From positions 1 through 64,000 of the forward strand of contig JACCLO010000005.1 in NCBI GenBank assembly GCA_029448655.1: DNA of 64,000 nt, given 5' to 3'. The stretch's first letter is position 1, and every line of letters starts with the position of its first letter. This stretch comes from Wolfiporia cocos. Lineage: Eukaryota > Basidiomycota > Agaricomycetes > Polyporales > Phaeolaceae. Shown one piece after another: positions 1-11,190 of this stretch. Position numbers and translations under genes: made by a program. Below the pieces are notes generated by a model. The model was not told where the DNA came from and searched no databases. It worked only from the letters and a program-made list of their open reading frames with translations.

Positions 1-50
1 CTAACCCCTAACCCCTAACCCCTAACCCCTAACCCCTAACCCCTAACCCC
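1..50. repeat. Telomere repeat array (TTAGGGG heptamer)
   Basis: One leading C is followed by seven exact copies of TAACCCC, the C-rich strand of a 5'-TTAGGGG-3' repeat, so base 1 is at or very near the chromosome end. The unit has seven bases rather than the six-base TTAGGG usual in fungi. The array stops abruptly at TAAAATG with no degenerate copies after it. Confidence 0.95.
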
Positions 51-480
51 TAAAATGCAAAATTAAATTGAAATTTAAATTTAAAATTAAAATTAAAATT
101 TATTTTACGTTAACTAATTAAATCCAACTCCAAATAATACCATATAATTTCAATCAACACCACATAACCTCACATAAATTCATTTCATGCTCACATAACC
201 CCACATAAATATATACAATACTCACACAACCCCACTAAATTCATTTAAAATTCCCACAACTTCAAATAAATTCACCCAAAATCAAATCATCCCCAAACTA
301 CCACACACACTTTTATCATCTCTATCACATTCATCCTCCATACCTACCCTTAATCCAACAAACTAAATCTCACTCACTCATCTAACTAATCTCATCTCAC
401 CTACTACACTCCTACATAGTCCCATCACCTATCATCACACATACCATCTCAGCTCTCACAATCTCTTATCTATCTCTCAC
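51..480. other. G-depleted subtelomeric segment
   Basis: About 430 bp of A/T/C-rich sequence. By eye only about six G residues occur on the plus strand between 61 and 480, while C is common. The first 60 bases are nearly pure A/T; after that come many CACATAA-like words. No coding sequence is supported. Strand asymmetry in the same direction as the telomeric C-strand ends where recognisable retroelement sequence begins. Confidence 0.8.
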
Positions 481-672
481 AATTCTGTCTCTGTCACATC
501 TCAACCTGCTCACACAACATAGACTTCTGCTAAGAACGAAACAGTTGCTAGCCAACTCCACAATCCTCAGCAACAGTAGAAAACAGTTGCAAAATACCCC
601 AACTTTCCATAGCGTACATCTCATTACTAAACCAGCCACCCGTGACAATGCTCACATACCAGCCACATTTTC

Positions 673-1302
673 TTGTTAGTTTTTGAAGCACAGGCTTACG
701 CTGCTGGTGTTCCGTATACCGAGTGGTCAGACAAGGTTCTACAGTATTGTAAGTCCAGCATTAGACAGATCATCAAGAATCATGAGCTGTTCAAGAACAA
801 GACTTGGATAGATACTAAGAAGGTATTTTGTCATTATTTTCCTTCTGAGGAGGAGAAAACGGTACCTACGCCAGAGGGTCTATGTGAGTTCTCAAGGCGT
901 TGCTGAGAGGACGAGCGAGTGAACTTGTGTAGCTCCTTCGACAGATATGTTAGGAACTTTGCTCTGAAAGAGGGGGACCTGGTGAGAAAGAGTAAGATGA
1001 CAGAGACAGAGAGAGATTTGTTATTTTACCAAGGCTTACCGGTGACTGTGAGGCATCGTATTGCAGGTAGTTTGCGCAGGAAAATAGGTAAAGACATCAC
1101 AATGGATGCACCTCCGGATCAAAGCATGACGATTGAAGCAGTCAGATTGTATTTTAGCAGAAATAACATTGAGTATGGTCTAGGTACATTGAACTCAGGT
1201 TCTGACAAAGAGACGAGTGACGACAAGGAGTTGTCATCTGACGAATCGGATTCCGGGAAGGAGGTGAGGCGTAGAGCTAGAAAGAGAGCTGAGAAAGAGT
1301 AA
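673..1302 (+). pseudogene. Gag-like N-terminal region of Ty3-like element
   Basis: Two open segments, 673-906 and 919-1302, read as one acidic helical protein once the frame change near 905 is allowed. Motifs such as YTEWSDKVLQY and ETERDLLFYQGLP resemble the retrotransposon Gag (capsid-type) domain of fungal Ty3 elements; the end is a Ser/Asp/Glu-rich linker. No start codon is secure and the 5' end may be missing. Called from general resemblance and from the protease and RT that follow. Confidence 0.55.
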
Positions 1303-1376
1303 TGTGGTAAGAAAGTGAAGTCGAAGGCTAACGAGAAAGACGAACAGACGGAAAGATAGCACAGCTGAGTGAAGCA

Positions 1377-2162
1377 TTGACTAAATTACAGCTGACAATC
1401 GCAAATCAGGAGGTAGCGACACAGGTACGACAGGAACAACCAACGACACAGCATCAGCATACGCATCAGGTATCGACTGGCCAGATGGAAAGGGCACCAC
1501 ATACATGTTTCATGTGTGGCAAGACGGAGGGTGTCAATCTCGATCATCCGATTGGGATGAGTAAGTGTCCAGAGACGATAGCACTAATTGCAGAAAAGAT
1601 GTGTCAGTTTTCGCCAGCAACTGGGAAGGTCATTCAAGCAAACGGAGCAAACTTACTGATGATGCCTGCCGGGCAACGTGGCGGCATTGCAGTGGTGCTG
1701 CAAGAGGAGATCTGTTTCGGTAAGGAAAAGGACCGTGACATGTCTAATGTTGCAGGTCCCTCAGGTACCTGTTCGAGCCTAGGGGTGTTAGTTGACGGCG
1801 AACAATTGATCAAAGGTGACGTATACGCATACTCATTGAGGGTGCTGAACACTTTTGCAGCTACTCGAGCACAAGCCAAGAAGTCGACAGCAGAGGATGG
1901 AGAGTCAAGCAATGAAGAGCCGATAGCCAAGAGGTTTGAATACAGGCACACTAACGATAGGTCGAAGGGTAAGGTTGTGGGGCTGTCTGAAGCTACAAAG
2001 ATGACGCCGACAGCGAAAGTGGATGGTAAGGCTGCGAGCGAGAAGCCACCAGCCGTGAACATGGAAGAGGGTTGGAAGACTAGGAAGAAGGATCAGGTAA
2101 CTGCGCACAAGAGGGACATGCCTCCTCATCTGAAGCAGACGAGGTTCACGTCTGACGTATAG
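1377..2162 (+). pseudogene. Gag C-terminal zinc-binding region
   Basis: An open frame of 261 codons. At about residues 43-65 lies a Cys/His cluster (CFMCGKTEG then H and C, C-x2-C-x9-H-x6-C), followed by a segment with GKVIQANGANLLMMPAG. Basidiomycete Gag proteins often have a CCHC-like knuckle followed by a short 'GKV...NG...LP.G' motif, which is what this resembles. The rest is Ser/Lys/Glu-rich and probably disordered. It continues into the protease segment after a stop at 2162. Confidence 0.5.
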
Positions 2163-2165
2163 GAT

Positions 2166-3346
2166 ATGGTGTCCGCCAACGACGTCGCTAATCAGATACT
2201 TGATCAGACGCTAACGCTGCAACTGAGACAGATAATAGGAATTTCGCCTACCTTGCAGAAGCGTTTTGCGGCACTCACGAAGACGCGCAAGGAGGTAGGT
2301 GGATCTGTGGCACAAGCAATTCGGATAGCCACAGTTGAAGATGAGAAAGAGGCAGTCGACAATGTCGTGACAGAGGGGTCGGTGATGCTGAGCTTACAGG
2401 AGGGTGAGAACCTCAAAGAGGTAATAACGCAGCACGCTGACGTTTATGCTGTGGCAGTTGGACAGGAACGATTCTTTGCAATGGCATGTGGAGTTGTACA
2501 AGGGATGTTTGGGACTGAGGCAGTAATGTACCTCGTAGACTCAGGATCAAAGCTGAACTTTATATTGAAGAAAGTGTGGGATCAGACTAACCTAGCTATC
2601 GATCCAGATGGGTGTGGGTGGACACTCAAAGGTATTAATGGTATGCTTACACCACTTGAGGGCTGCATCCGTGACGCACCTGTCGAGATTGGGGGGGAAA
2701 GGTTTGATCACCATTTCTTTGTCACCCTGACTGACTTAGGGCAACACAATGGGATTCTCGGGCAGCCATGGTTACAGTGGGTGGCAGCTAATCTAGAATA
2801 TGAAAGGAAGAACGGAATGTACCTTGTGGCACATTGCAACGGTGATCGATCCATGACGCCGATACAGGTGCATATTGTCGACACAGGCACTGACCGAAAC
2901 AAGGAGAAATTAGTGTTCATGACAGGACTCGTGTCGCGCAAGGATTTTTGAAGAGAGGCGTGATGTCTGAACTGGCCTCGATAGGTAGTATCGCGTCCTC
3001 AGAAATTCCTAGGTTGGGTAACATTTTTCATTGTGTTGCGAGCGACATCTCTACACTCACAGATTCAGAGTTATCGATAGCTTCCCAGATTGATCCACCA
3101 GACTCTTCTGACAGGTTGTTACAGGATTATATTGCAGCAAGCCCCATTCCTTTGACTCCAGTCCCTTCAGCATGGCGCAAACGTGTACAAATGCATTATA
3201 GCGTGACAGTAGCATTAAAAAGATATAAGCCCATTGACCGAAAGGTGTGCCCAGTGCCATCGTATATGCCTAACCCATTCACACAGAAATTCAAACCTAT
3301 TGCTATACCTGAGTTGATGCCGCTACCAATTGAACCGAGACCCTGA
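2166..3346 (+). pseudogene. Aspartic protease region of Ty3-like Pol
   Basis: The 2166-2951 segment contains a retropepsin-type core: hydrophobic lead-in, active site VDSGSKLNFI at about residue 124, and the downstream motif HNGILGQPWLQW, equivalent to the ILG(Y/Q)xWL signature of Ty3 proteases. The 2948-3346 segment, in another frame, is the Pro-rich link between protease and RT. The change of frame at 2951 suggests decay; the DSG triad itself is intact. Confidence 0.7.
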
Positions 3347-3550
3347 AAGAAGTATGAATTCGGCTCAGGCAATCGGTGGACCGTGCAGCGGCTGAGTGAT
3401 GTGATTGCGAAGATTCCCGCTAACTTCTTATCAGATGCAGAAATTGACTTGCTAGTCCATGTTGTGGTTTCGTGACAGGCAGCATTTGTGTGGACTGACA
3501 ATGAGTGAGGTACTTTCTCCCCAAGATACTTTCCTGACTATGAAATACCA

Positions 3551-4255
3551 GTGATCGAACACGTACCATGGGCACAACCGTCCATCCGAATTCCGAAGGC
3601 CATCGAGGAGAAGGTGAAAGCAGTCATCAAATGCCAATTAGATGCTGGCAAGTTTGAGCCATTCTCCGCGTCGTATCGGACAGCATATTTTGCGGTCAAA
3701 AAGAAACAGGGTGATCCGCGACTCGTATTCAATTTAGGTGACCTTAACGCTATCACTATATGTGATGCGGTGCTACCTCCATGGCCAGATGACTTTGCTG
3801 AAAGCTTTGTAGGGCATCACATTTTTATGCTAGCTGACATTATGGCAGGTTTCGACAACTGCATTCTCGCATCAGTTTCGCGCGACCTTACAACATTCCA
3901 ATGCCCCTTTGGGTCGTTGCGATTGACTAGGCTGCCACAAGGCTATACTAATGCAATGCCTGAATTCAGTCAATGCATATTGCATACGTTGGGTGACATG
4001 TTACCGAACGAAGCTGATGCTTTTGTGGATGATGCAGGTGTGAAGGGTCCGAGTACTGACTATGACGACAAGGCTGTTGCAGGCAATTCGAATATTCAGA
4101 GGTTCATGTATGAGTTTGCATGTACAGCTAATAAGCTGCTTGCCAGGTTTGTCGAAGCGGGAATTACGGCATCTGGATCGAAGCTTGTTATCGCGATCCC
4201 CAGGCTGAAGATCGTCGGTTCCTTAATATATAGAAGTCTGTATGACCGCAAATAA
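3551..4255 (+). pseudogene. Reverse transcriptase fragment of Ty3-like Pol
   Basis: A 234-codon open segment with RT signatures in order: the entry KAIEEKVKAVIKCQLDAG, DPRLVFNLGDLNA, LADIMAGFDNC (first catalytic Asp), LTRLPQGYTNA and FVDDAGVKGP (catalytic Asp pair). It ends after GSLIYRSLYDRK where Ty3 RT would continue to the thumb and RNase H. Sequence unlike Pol begins immediately after 4255, so the element was truncated here, at the junction with an LTR-like repeat. Confidence 0.8.
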
Positions 4256-4782
4256 GTAAGACCACTCTAAACTAAGGTGATCTGTGCATAAGTGGCTAAG
4301 TATAGCCCATGATGCCATAAGCCCTCATGGTGTGGTGCTACTCTAATGATAGTGCAGTATATCATAATGATGTCCTTTGTATCCTAAGAATATCACTGTA
4401 TGTCATAGAAGATGACTTGACTATGTAAGACTAGCCTTGTATGTCATATGTGTATAGTAAATGGCACCACTATGTCATACCTGTAAGGTAAGCAGACCAC
4501 ACTGAGTCTGGGCCTATAATAATAGGCATGAGGTTATAGAAACCTAGAATGTGAGGCTTGTAGACTAATAATAGTCCTGACATCTTAGATAAGAAGGAGG
4601 GTCACCTGACATGATTCCTGTGATAGTACCTGGTGCTGCTATCTAATCTAAGAGTTTGGCAAGTCATGTGACACAACTCACATGACCCACTGACCTTCAG
4701 GTCGTTGGATCGACCCCAGCCATGTGCAATAAGTACAGTAAACATAGTAAGAGAGGACAATTCTGGATGTGCACAAAATAAT
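4256..4782 (-). repeat. LTR-like arm H, antisense copy
   Basis: The segment 4263-4600 is similar, in reverse complement, to 5919-6240. Matching landmarks are CCTATAATAATAGGCAT (4513-4529) against its reverse complement near 6010, and ATAGTGCAGTAT (4348-4359) against ATACTGCACTAT near 6137. Identity is only roughly 70 percent by eye. The outer end (TGATCTGTGCATAAG) resembles the U3 box of other LTRs here in reverse. I interpret the pair as two inverted, diverged LTR copies; a foldback DNA element is the alternative. Confidence 0.5.
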
Positions 4783-5903
4783 TGACACAAGCCATCTTGT
4801 GGGACTCACCAACTTAAGGGTCTTACTCAGACAAGTTGGTGAGGGGTTAGAAGGCAAGCTACAGAGGGTGAGAGGTGCTTCTGCGGCGGTAGCCGAGAAG
4901 AATAGAACTAAGATATCAAGGCGTCAAGCCTTGGTCTTTAAATATGTACAGGGTGAGAACACGTGCTACTAACTAGTGTGTCTGCCCTAAAGGAATGGTC
5001 AGTGCACCCTATCGGCGTATGCTGACGTATACTCTACTCTAAGAGACCGTGGGAGGCCGGTAATGGCCGGACCAATGGTAAATGAGAGAGTGGTGGTGTC
5101 ACCTTGCGGTGGACATGTGGAACGCGGGCGCAGCCCGGGTATATGGAAGGCCAGTTGTACCGGTGCCTTGAGGGACTATGGCTATTCGCCAGGCCCTTGG
5201 TGACTCAGGCCGAGAAGGCCGAGTGGTATGCCAGAAGCCGGTGATATGATCAGGCCGGTGGTGGCGTGGGAGCGAGGCCTTGCGGCTGGCTCGGAGGTAT
5301 GGCAACGCCGGCGTGAGAAGCACGGAGGTTGCACATTGCCGGGTCTAGAAGCCCGGAGGTAGGACTGTGCCGGTGACGGGAAGTCCGGGGATTGCATAAG
5401 GCCGGTGATAGAAGCGTGTGCTATTGAGGGAAGCACGGAGCTTAGGAAGTGCCGGTGATGCATGTGGTGGTCGTTAGGCTTCTCAGCGTAGTAGACCGAT
5501 GGGCACGGAGCTTAGTCAGCTGTTGTGCCATGTTGCCATTATTATGCGAGTGGCGCTCGCTGACAGGGAGAGGCTGGTCGACTTGTGGACTCTAGACTCT
5601 ATGATGGGGTTGTGACGTAGTGGTGGCGGTGCTATGATCTAGACGTATGATCTGGATCACAGGATGAGGCACAGCGAAGCACGTTGCCTTAGTGATGATG
5701 TAATCAGTCATGTGGTGTAGCGTTGGGCCGGTGCTATGGGTCACGTGTAGGTTAAGGCCTATTCGGCCGTAAGGTTCCGTTATAATACCTCGGCAGGTTC
5801 GGCATGGTGGGATAAGTCCCGGATAACTTTGTAGAGGCTTGTATAAGGCCAGAATTGGTGCTATAATTGCGCGAAAAATGTGCTATGTCCCAAATCTGTG
5901 ACA
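4783..5903 (-). mobile_element. Solo LTR, family E (1,121 bp)
   Basis: Starts TGACACAAGC and ends AAATCTGTGACA on the plus strand, so in sense orientation it begins TGTCACAGATT and lies on the minus strand. It is flanked by a perfect 5-bp target duplication ATAAT (4778-4782 and 5904-5908). Related LTRs are at 44142-45235 and 63664-64000. It carries the shared U3 box at 4985-5008 and a short inverted repeat AAGGC..GCCTT at 4918-4932. No internal element region is present, so it is a recombined solo LTR. Confidence 0.9.
4918..5008 (-). promoter_or_regulatory. Predicted LTR-E core promoter module
   Basis: Reading in sense (minus) direction: GGTGCACTGACC (5008-4997), CTTTAGGG (4992-4985), a TATA-like ACATATTTAAAG, then the inverted repeat at 4932-4918 and, just beyond it, AGTTCTATTC. 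The same order of parts occurs in other LTR families in this window. Confidence 0.5.
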
Positions 5904-5908
5904 ATAAT

Positions 5909-6430
5909 CTGTGACACTATGAGGTCAGAACTATTATTAGTTTACAAGGCCCCACATTCCATCGTTTACAACATCAGGGCCCATACTGGCCCAGTCTATG
6001 ACATCATGCCTATTATTATAGGTCTATACTTAGTGTGGCCTGCTTATCTGACAGGTATGACATAGCGGCCTGCTTCCTCCACATTTATGGCATACAAGGC
6101 ATATTTACAGAGCCAGTGTCATCTCTATGACATACTGCACTATTCCTAGATAGCACCATATTATGACGCCTTATGACATCACTATGATACCACAACATGT
6201 GCACAGACTAGCTGCATTGGGGTAGACATTAGTAGTAGTATAAGGTCTTATATGTCTAGGCATCTATGGTGCCAACGGCCTAGTCACCGCCTCTTTTGTA
6301 CAGTAGCCAAATCCTGTGGGCAACTTCACGTTAACCCTAATGCAGGGTTTACATAAGTGCTGGTACCTGGCAGCACCCTGAGATTAAACATTTTGGGTAT
6401 AGTACGGCACGGAGAGAACATTTGAACACT
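5909..6430 (+). repeat. LTR-like arm H, sense copy
   Basis: Partner of the inverted arm at 4256-4782. It begins near CTGTGACACTATGAGG and contains GTGCACAGACTAG (about 6190-6202), GGGGTAGACATTAG and TATAAGG, which match the U3 box plus TATA order of the recognisable LTRs. The far end is not defined; 6240-6430 has no clear partner because the other arm is cut at 4256. No coding sequence is supported. Confidence 0.45.
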
Positions 6431-6488
6431 CGTTGTGGTGTAGATACGGCAACGGCGCAGGCCTGTTGTGTATGTACTATTTCACTAC

Positions 6489-8079
6489 ATGCCGTGCTCT
6501 AGTAAGATACAGAAAGCACGCAAAGCTGCCGCTGCTCGTGCACGTACTGGGAAGCAGTTGAGCACACACGCCAGCGCCAGGAAGCAGTCGTGCACATCAC
6601 AAGCCCAAGTATCAGCTGTGCGAGATGTTCTCTGCATAAGCTCAGATGAGGATGACGAGTGCACGTCATGGATGGGGGATGTGAGTTACATGATCTCCTC
6701 GGACAAGAATGAAGATGGAGAGGACTTGAATGATGACGAGGGCAACAACGGAGATGATGACGGAGATGATGACGGAGATGATGACGACAACAACAACGAT
6801 TTGTCTGAGTTGACGGGTGATGAGCTGCGTCAGAGTCTGGAGATGGCACAGCAGAGGAAAGAACGCAACAGGGATGCCTTCGGTATCCTAATGAGACCAA
6901 TGTCTCAGAGCGTCTGGAAGCAAGCAGAGAGCAACCGGGCTCTGGGTTACAATGGCATGTCAGACAGAACGAAACGGAGGCACGATAAGAAGCTTCGGGA
7001 TGAACAGGCTCACCGTAAGAGGTACTTATCACAATTCATGGGCAAAATGTATGTGTTGACGAGTTTCGGGCGCAGCTCTGGTGCGCAATTCATGCACTCG
7101 TTTTTCTCGACACAGAAGGGTCCTGAGCTGTCAGAGCAGCAGTCAAATGAGCAACAGGGTGGTTTACATACCATTCCAAGTGTTCGCCAGCCAGCACTGA
7201 GTGGAGACAAGATTTTCTGTGGATATCTCTCTGATATCTCATCATCAGAGGATGAGTACGAAACTGGAGATGTGGGTGCTGAAGGTGGAGAAGGAAGTGA
7301 AGAGAACATCCACAATAGCCAGGAGCATCAAAGTGCGATGCTACAGTTACTCATGCATGAGGAGGAGGAAGAGAGCAAAATGGACGAGGCTGAACTTACT
7401 GTGAATTCCAGCCCCTCACAGCAGCAGCGCACTGTCCGCTCCAACCAGACAACCCCCCCTCCAAAGCACTGCAAGCTTGAAGTGCCAGCACGCATTACCC
7501 GCTCTCACATCAAGGAGAACCGTATGCGGACCTTCGAGAATGGACTTGATGCAATCCAGAAATTCATTAAATCAAAGCGACATACCTTTATTTCAGGCGA
7601 TAACAGTCTGCAGGCCTGCTGCAGGCACTGTATTGAGAGCTATCTGCACTTGATTGTCAAATACAAGCACTCCATGACTGTGGCAGGGGAATGTGCAGCG
7701 AAAAGCCATGGCTTTTCTGCAAAATGGGGTGTAAGGATGGTGCAGAAGTGGGCTCGAAGATGGTTGAATGCGCGAGAACTTCCCGTATCCTTGAAGGGCC
7801 GGCATATCAAGTCCTATACATTGCTACAGGACCCTGTGGTGCAAGTGGAGCTACGCTCATACGTGCAGTCAAACAAATGGGCCATGAATCCCGAAAAACT
7901 CACCAAATTCACCAAAAACAGCATGGTACCAGCAGCTGCTCAGCAGTATCTGAAAGAGATCATTCGTAAGGAGATGCCAGCAGGGTTAAAGAAGTATATG
8001 GAGCTTGAACTCTTCCCATGGATTCACTTGAAGGTTGGCCAAGAAATCTCCCTGAGCACTGCGCACGATTGGCTTCATC
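6489..8079 (+). pseudogene. DDE transposase, N-terminal half, cut by element A
   Basis: The ATG at 6489 is preferred because its product starts MPCSSKIQKARK, like relatives; an in-frame ATG lies at 6468. The protein has an acidic low-complexity run (about residues 70-105), a basic segment with GYNGMSDRTKRRHDKKLRDE (about 160-180), a helical domain with RWLNARELPVS, and near the end ELELFPWIHLKVGQEISLSTAHDWLHL. The last motif matches, by position and sequence, ISVRTAQRWLHSL in the transposase at 48184-50435, where the DGHERPDV and HDESTFYAND catalytic region follows. Here LTR sequence starts at 8080 and the catalytic half is missing. The open frame runs 33 codons into the LTR. Confidence 0.75.
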
Positions 8080-8778
8080 TGACGCAGACTAGACTGTGGG
8101 ACTCACACTGTAACCTTATAAGCGACTTGAAGGAGTTGCTGGAGGTTGGTGAGGAGGCTAGTGGGCGCAAGCAGAGATGATATGTAACTGTGCGAATGCA
8201 GAGAACAAATCTAAGGCTTATCCGCAGTGATAGCCCTACTTATATACATGCTTTGTTTGGTTACCGGTAAGGGAGCCAAACATGAAGGTGGTCTGTGCCC
8301 AGACATAACTAATATGGTTAAGTCGTAAACTACAATAGACCATGTGCGCCGGTAATGGCCGCACCAGTAAGATCGTTTGTTTGGACCGTAGGTCCATGTT
8401 GTGGAAGTGGCTGTAGCTACGTTAGTAAGCCATGCATGTGATTCTTATATACCGGCATCGGGATATGAGTAATCGTAAGGGCATTGGCATGTGATAATGA
8501 GCGGGCCGCTTATCCAATCGTACTGACATAGCCCGATATCGGGATATGAGTAAAGCGCGTGACACCGGAGGTTAGTCCGCTGAGTCATTGACGCGTACAA
8601 GCGTGTTATGTACGTGTTGTTATGACAAGTGGACGTATACCGCGTTGTGTACGTGTTGTTTGGTTGCGTGTACGTGTAGACGGGCGCTTAGCAGCGTGAA
8701 TGTCTACAAGGTCGTAGAAATACCAGATAAATAGGTAAAAATATGGGAAAAATAGTGGCATGTCCCAAATCTGTGACA
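8080..8778 (-). repeat. 3' LTR of element A copy 1 (699 bp)
   Basis: Bounded by TGACGCAGAC at the left and CCAAATCTGTGACA at the right. A polypurine tract touches its inner side at 8779, which sets it as the 3' LTR. It reads GTGCCCAGACATAAC and AAACTACAATAGACC, shared with the copy 2 LTR (apart from one base in the first), while the right-hand LTR of this element has GTGCGCAGACGTAAC and AAACTACAGTAGACC. Confidence 0.9.
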
Positions 8779-8790
8779 TTACCCCCTCTT
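8779..8790 (-). other. Polypurine tract of element A
   Basis: Sense reading AAGAGGGGGTAA directly beside the inner end of the 3' LTR. This is the expected plus-strand primer of LTR retrotransposons. Confidence 0.85.
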
Positions 8791-8817
8791 CAGGTTTCAT
8801 TGTCCCTAATGGAACAA

Positions 8818-11190
8818 TTACTTTCCTGTGGAGCCGAATCCACCAGTACCGCGCTCGGATTTAATCTTTTCAAAGTAAGATTTTCCGTGTAGCGTAATGT
8901 GCGGGTCCTTAGCTACTTCGCAGATGAGCTGAGCAATCTTATCACCGGCCCGAATATCGATAGATATGTCGGAGTGATTCCGGAGAATGATGATTACTTC
9001 GCCTTGATAATCGTGGTCGATAACGCCACCCATTATGTCTATGCCTTTTCGGGCAAGACTAGAGCGGGGGGCGATACGTCCATAAGTGCCGAAAAGTACC
9101 TGGATCTTCAGTTTGGTGTTGTATTCTGTCTGCCCGTGAGCTGGCAGAACATCGCCTGTTGCAGTGTACAGGTCAAATCCAACCGAGTCCTTGGTTCCTT
9201 TTTCCGGCATTCGGCCGCCTTCACCGACTACGATTTTCAAGTCCGCGTTTTGGTTAATGTCCGCTGACATCCATCCCCCGTCGGGGTGTCTAACCATGCG
9301 CTGCTTAGGATCCTTCGCAAATTCTTCGCGATACTGCGGCCAGTCGTCTGGCCACGTGCATTCGTCGGCTTCCCAGTCGTCGCTGTCAGGGTCGAAGACA
9401 TGAACTGCTTCTTTCCTTCTAGCTGATCGCCTGAGGGGGACATCCTGCATTGGAATGGCGTGTGAAGCCTTGTATTCCTGCAGAATGTCGTATGCCGTGT
9501 CGAGATCGGCTTCGCGTACCCAGGAATCGTCATTGATACCGAAACCCTTCCATCGGATTCTGTATTCAACTCTTCCTGCACGGAGACGATGATCTAAGAT
9601 CTTCTCAACTTCCCATAACTCCTCGCCGTCGACCATTTCTGGTTGAGGCTCTGGTTTCTTCTGATGCACAGGGTCTTTATACATGACCAACTTGGAAGCG
9701 TGGAATACTGGGTGATAAGCCCTGTATTGCTCGTCCATATGTACCCTAAAAGTGACCGGAGATAATTGTTCAATTATCTTGAATGGCCCCAAATAGCGTG
9801 GACTAAGACTTCTTTCGGAGTCTTGCCAGCTACGTGCATCAACGAGGACTTTGTCGCCGACTTTAAACGGTACCGAGCGCTTATGTTGATCGTAGTACCA
9901 AGACCAGCGTTCAGCAGCCAGTTTCATTGCCGCCTTAGCTTGTTCTTGTGCTGACCATCGTTCGTAAGCAATGACATTTAGGTCCGTGTATGGTGTTGGA
10001 CGTAAATTCGTAGGTCCTGCATTAGGGTGCCTTCCTAGTTCGACAAAGAATGGGCTATTCTTTGTTGTCTCACTAGCCGCGTTGTTGTACGCGAATTCAG
10101 CCGTAGGGAGAAACCATGACCAATTATCCTTCTGAATAACATCGATGTAACATCCAAGATATTGTTCCAGGATCTGGTTAACTCTCTCCGTCTGGCCATC
10201 CGCTTGCGGGTGATAGGCGGTTGTCATTGACCGTTGGATCCCCAATTGCTCACACCATCCCTTGAATAAGGCGGCTGCGAATTGCGGGCCTCTATCCGAA
10301 ATGATTTGTTTCGAAAGTCCGTGGTTCGGGTAAATCCGAAGGTACAGGAGGTTCGCTAATTCTTTTGCCGTTATTCTGTCTGACGTGGGAATGAAATGTG
10401 CTCGCTTGGTAAGCCGGTCCACTATTACCATAATAGCATTGAATTGTTTCAATTCGCCGCTGGGTGGTAGGTGGACGATAAGGTCAATTGTGACGGTGTC
10501 CCAAGGTGCTTCCGGAACTGGGAGCGGTTGCAGGGGTCCGTACGGGGTCTGGTTGTGGTTCTTCATGCGTTGGCATGTGTCACAACCTTCCACGTATTGC
10601 TTCACCATCGTGGTCATTCCAGGCCACCAGTAATTACGTGATAGAAGTTCATAGGTCTTCCATCGTCCGAAGTGTCCGGCAGTCACATGGTCATGATGTA
10701 ACTCCAGAATCTTCGTGCGCAATTCCTTAGGCTCTTTTGGAACGTACACTTTTCCTCGTCTGAGGAGTAATCCGGCCTCCATGTTCCATTCCTGGAGATC
10801 TTTACCGAATTCCTTGGGACCACTTTTCAGTAGTTCCTGGTAATCCTTGGTAATCTGATCGTCCATGAGGGCTTGTCGGATTTGTCGGAGGAGGTCCTCG
10901 TCACCTGATTGTATCTCCTGCTGTGCCGCTTCTAGCGCCCTAACCGTAAAGTATTCCGGTTTCAGCAAAATTTGATCGCGATTGTCGAGTTCCACCCCCT
11001 CTTCATGGTCTGGCCTCCGTGACAGAGGATCAGCCGTGAGCATTGTTTTACCGGGTTGAACCTTGTCAGGTAAAGACTCCAACGTGCCTGTCTCCGGGTT
11101 AGCCGTTGTGCCGATTTGAAATATGTCAGATTGAGATGATCCGACCATACTTCGAATTTGTGTGGATGTCCTTCGAGGTAATGTCTCCAT
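8818..11190 (-). pseudogene. Pol C-terminal part: integrase, chromodomain, dUTPase
   Basis: 790-codon open frame. In order: end of RNase H (PLSRRPDHEEG), H2C2 zinc-binding region (HHDHVTAGHF..CDTCQRMK), integrase core with TIDLIVHLP, ISDRGPQFAAALF and QTERVNQILEQ (D, D, E), the GPFKIIEQLSPVTFRV fold typical of Ty3 integrases, a chromodomain (LWEVEKILDHRLRAGRVEY..WKGF, about residues 525-580) and a complete dUTPase (about 660-790). The dUTPase shows motif 1 DSVGFDLY, motif 2 PRSSLA, motif 3 GVIDHDYQGEV, motif 4 AGDKIAQLI and motif 5 RGTGGFGSTGK. The frame is separated from the upstream RT by a 19-nt deletion relative to copy 2, near 11069. Known roles: integration, histone-mark targeting, dUTP hydrolysis. 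Confidence 0.9.

Larger units (their letters stand above)
673..4255 (+). mobile_element. Decayed Ty3-like retroelement next to the telomere
   Basis: Plus-strand pieces run in the order Gag, zinc-binding Gag tail, aspartic protease, reverse transcriptase, then the element is cut in RT at about 4255. No LTR is recognised at its left side, which is close to the telomere-adjacent segment. Reading frames change several times (near 906, 1302, 2162, 2950, 3346), so it is a pseudo-element. Its RT active site FVDDAGVKGP differs from the YLDD of the A and D elements in this window, so it is a separate lineage. Confidence 0.8.

Noticed and set aside
5099..5463. Open frames in the solo LTR E at the left
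   Set aside because: Composition-driven frames in an LTR; not conserved in the related LTR at 44142-45235.
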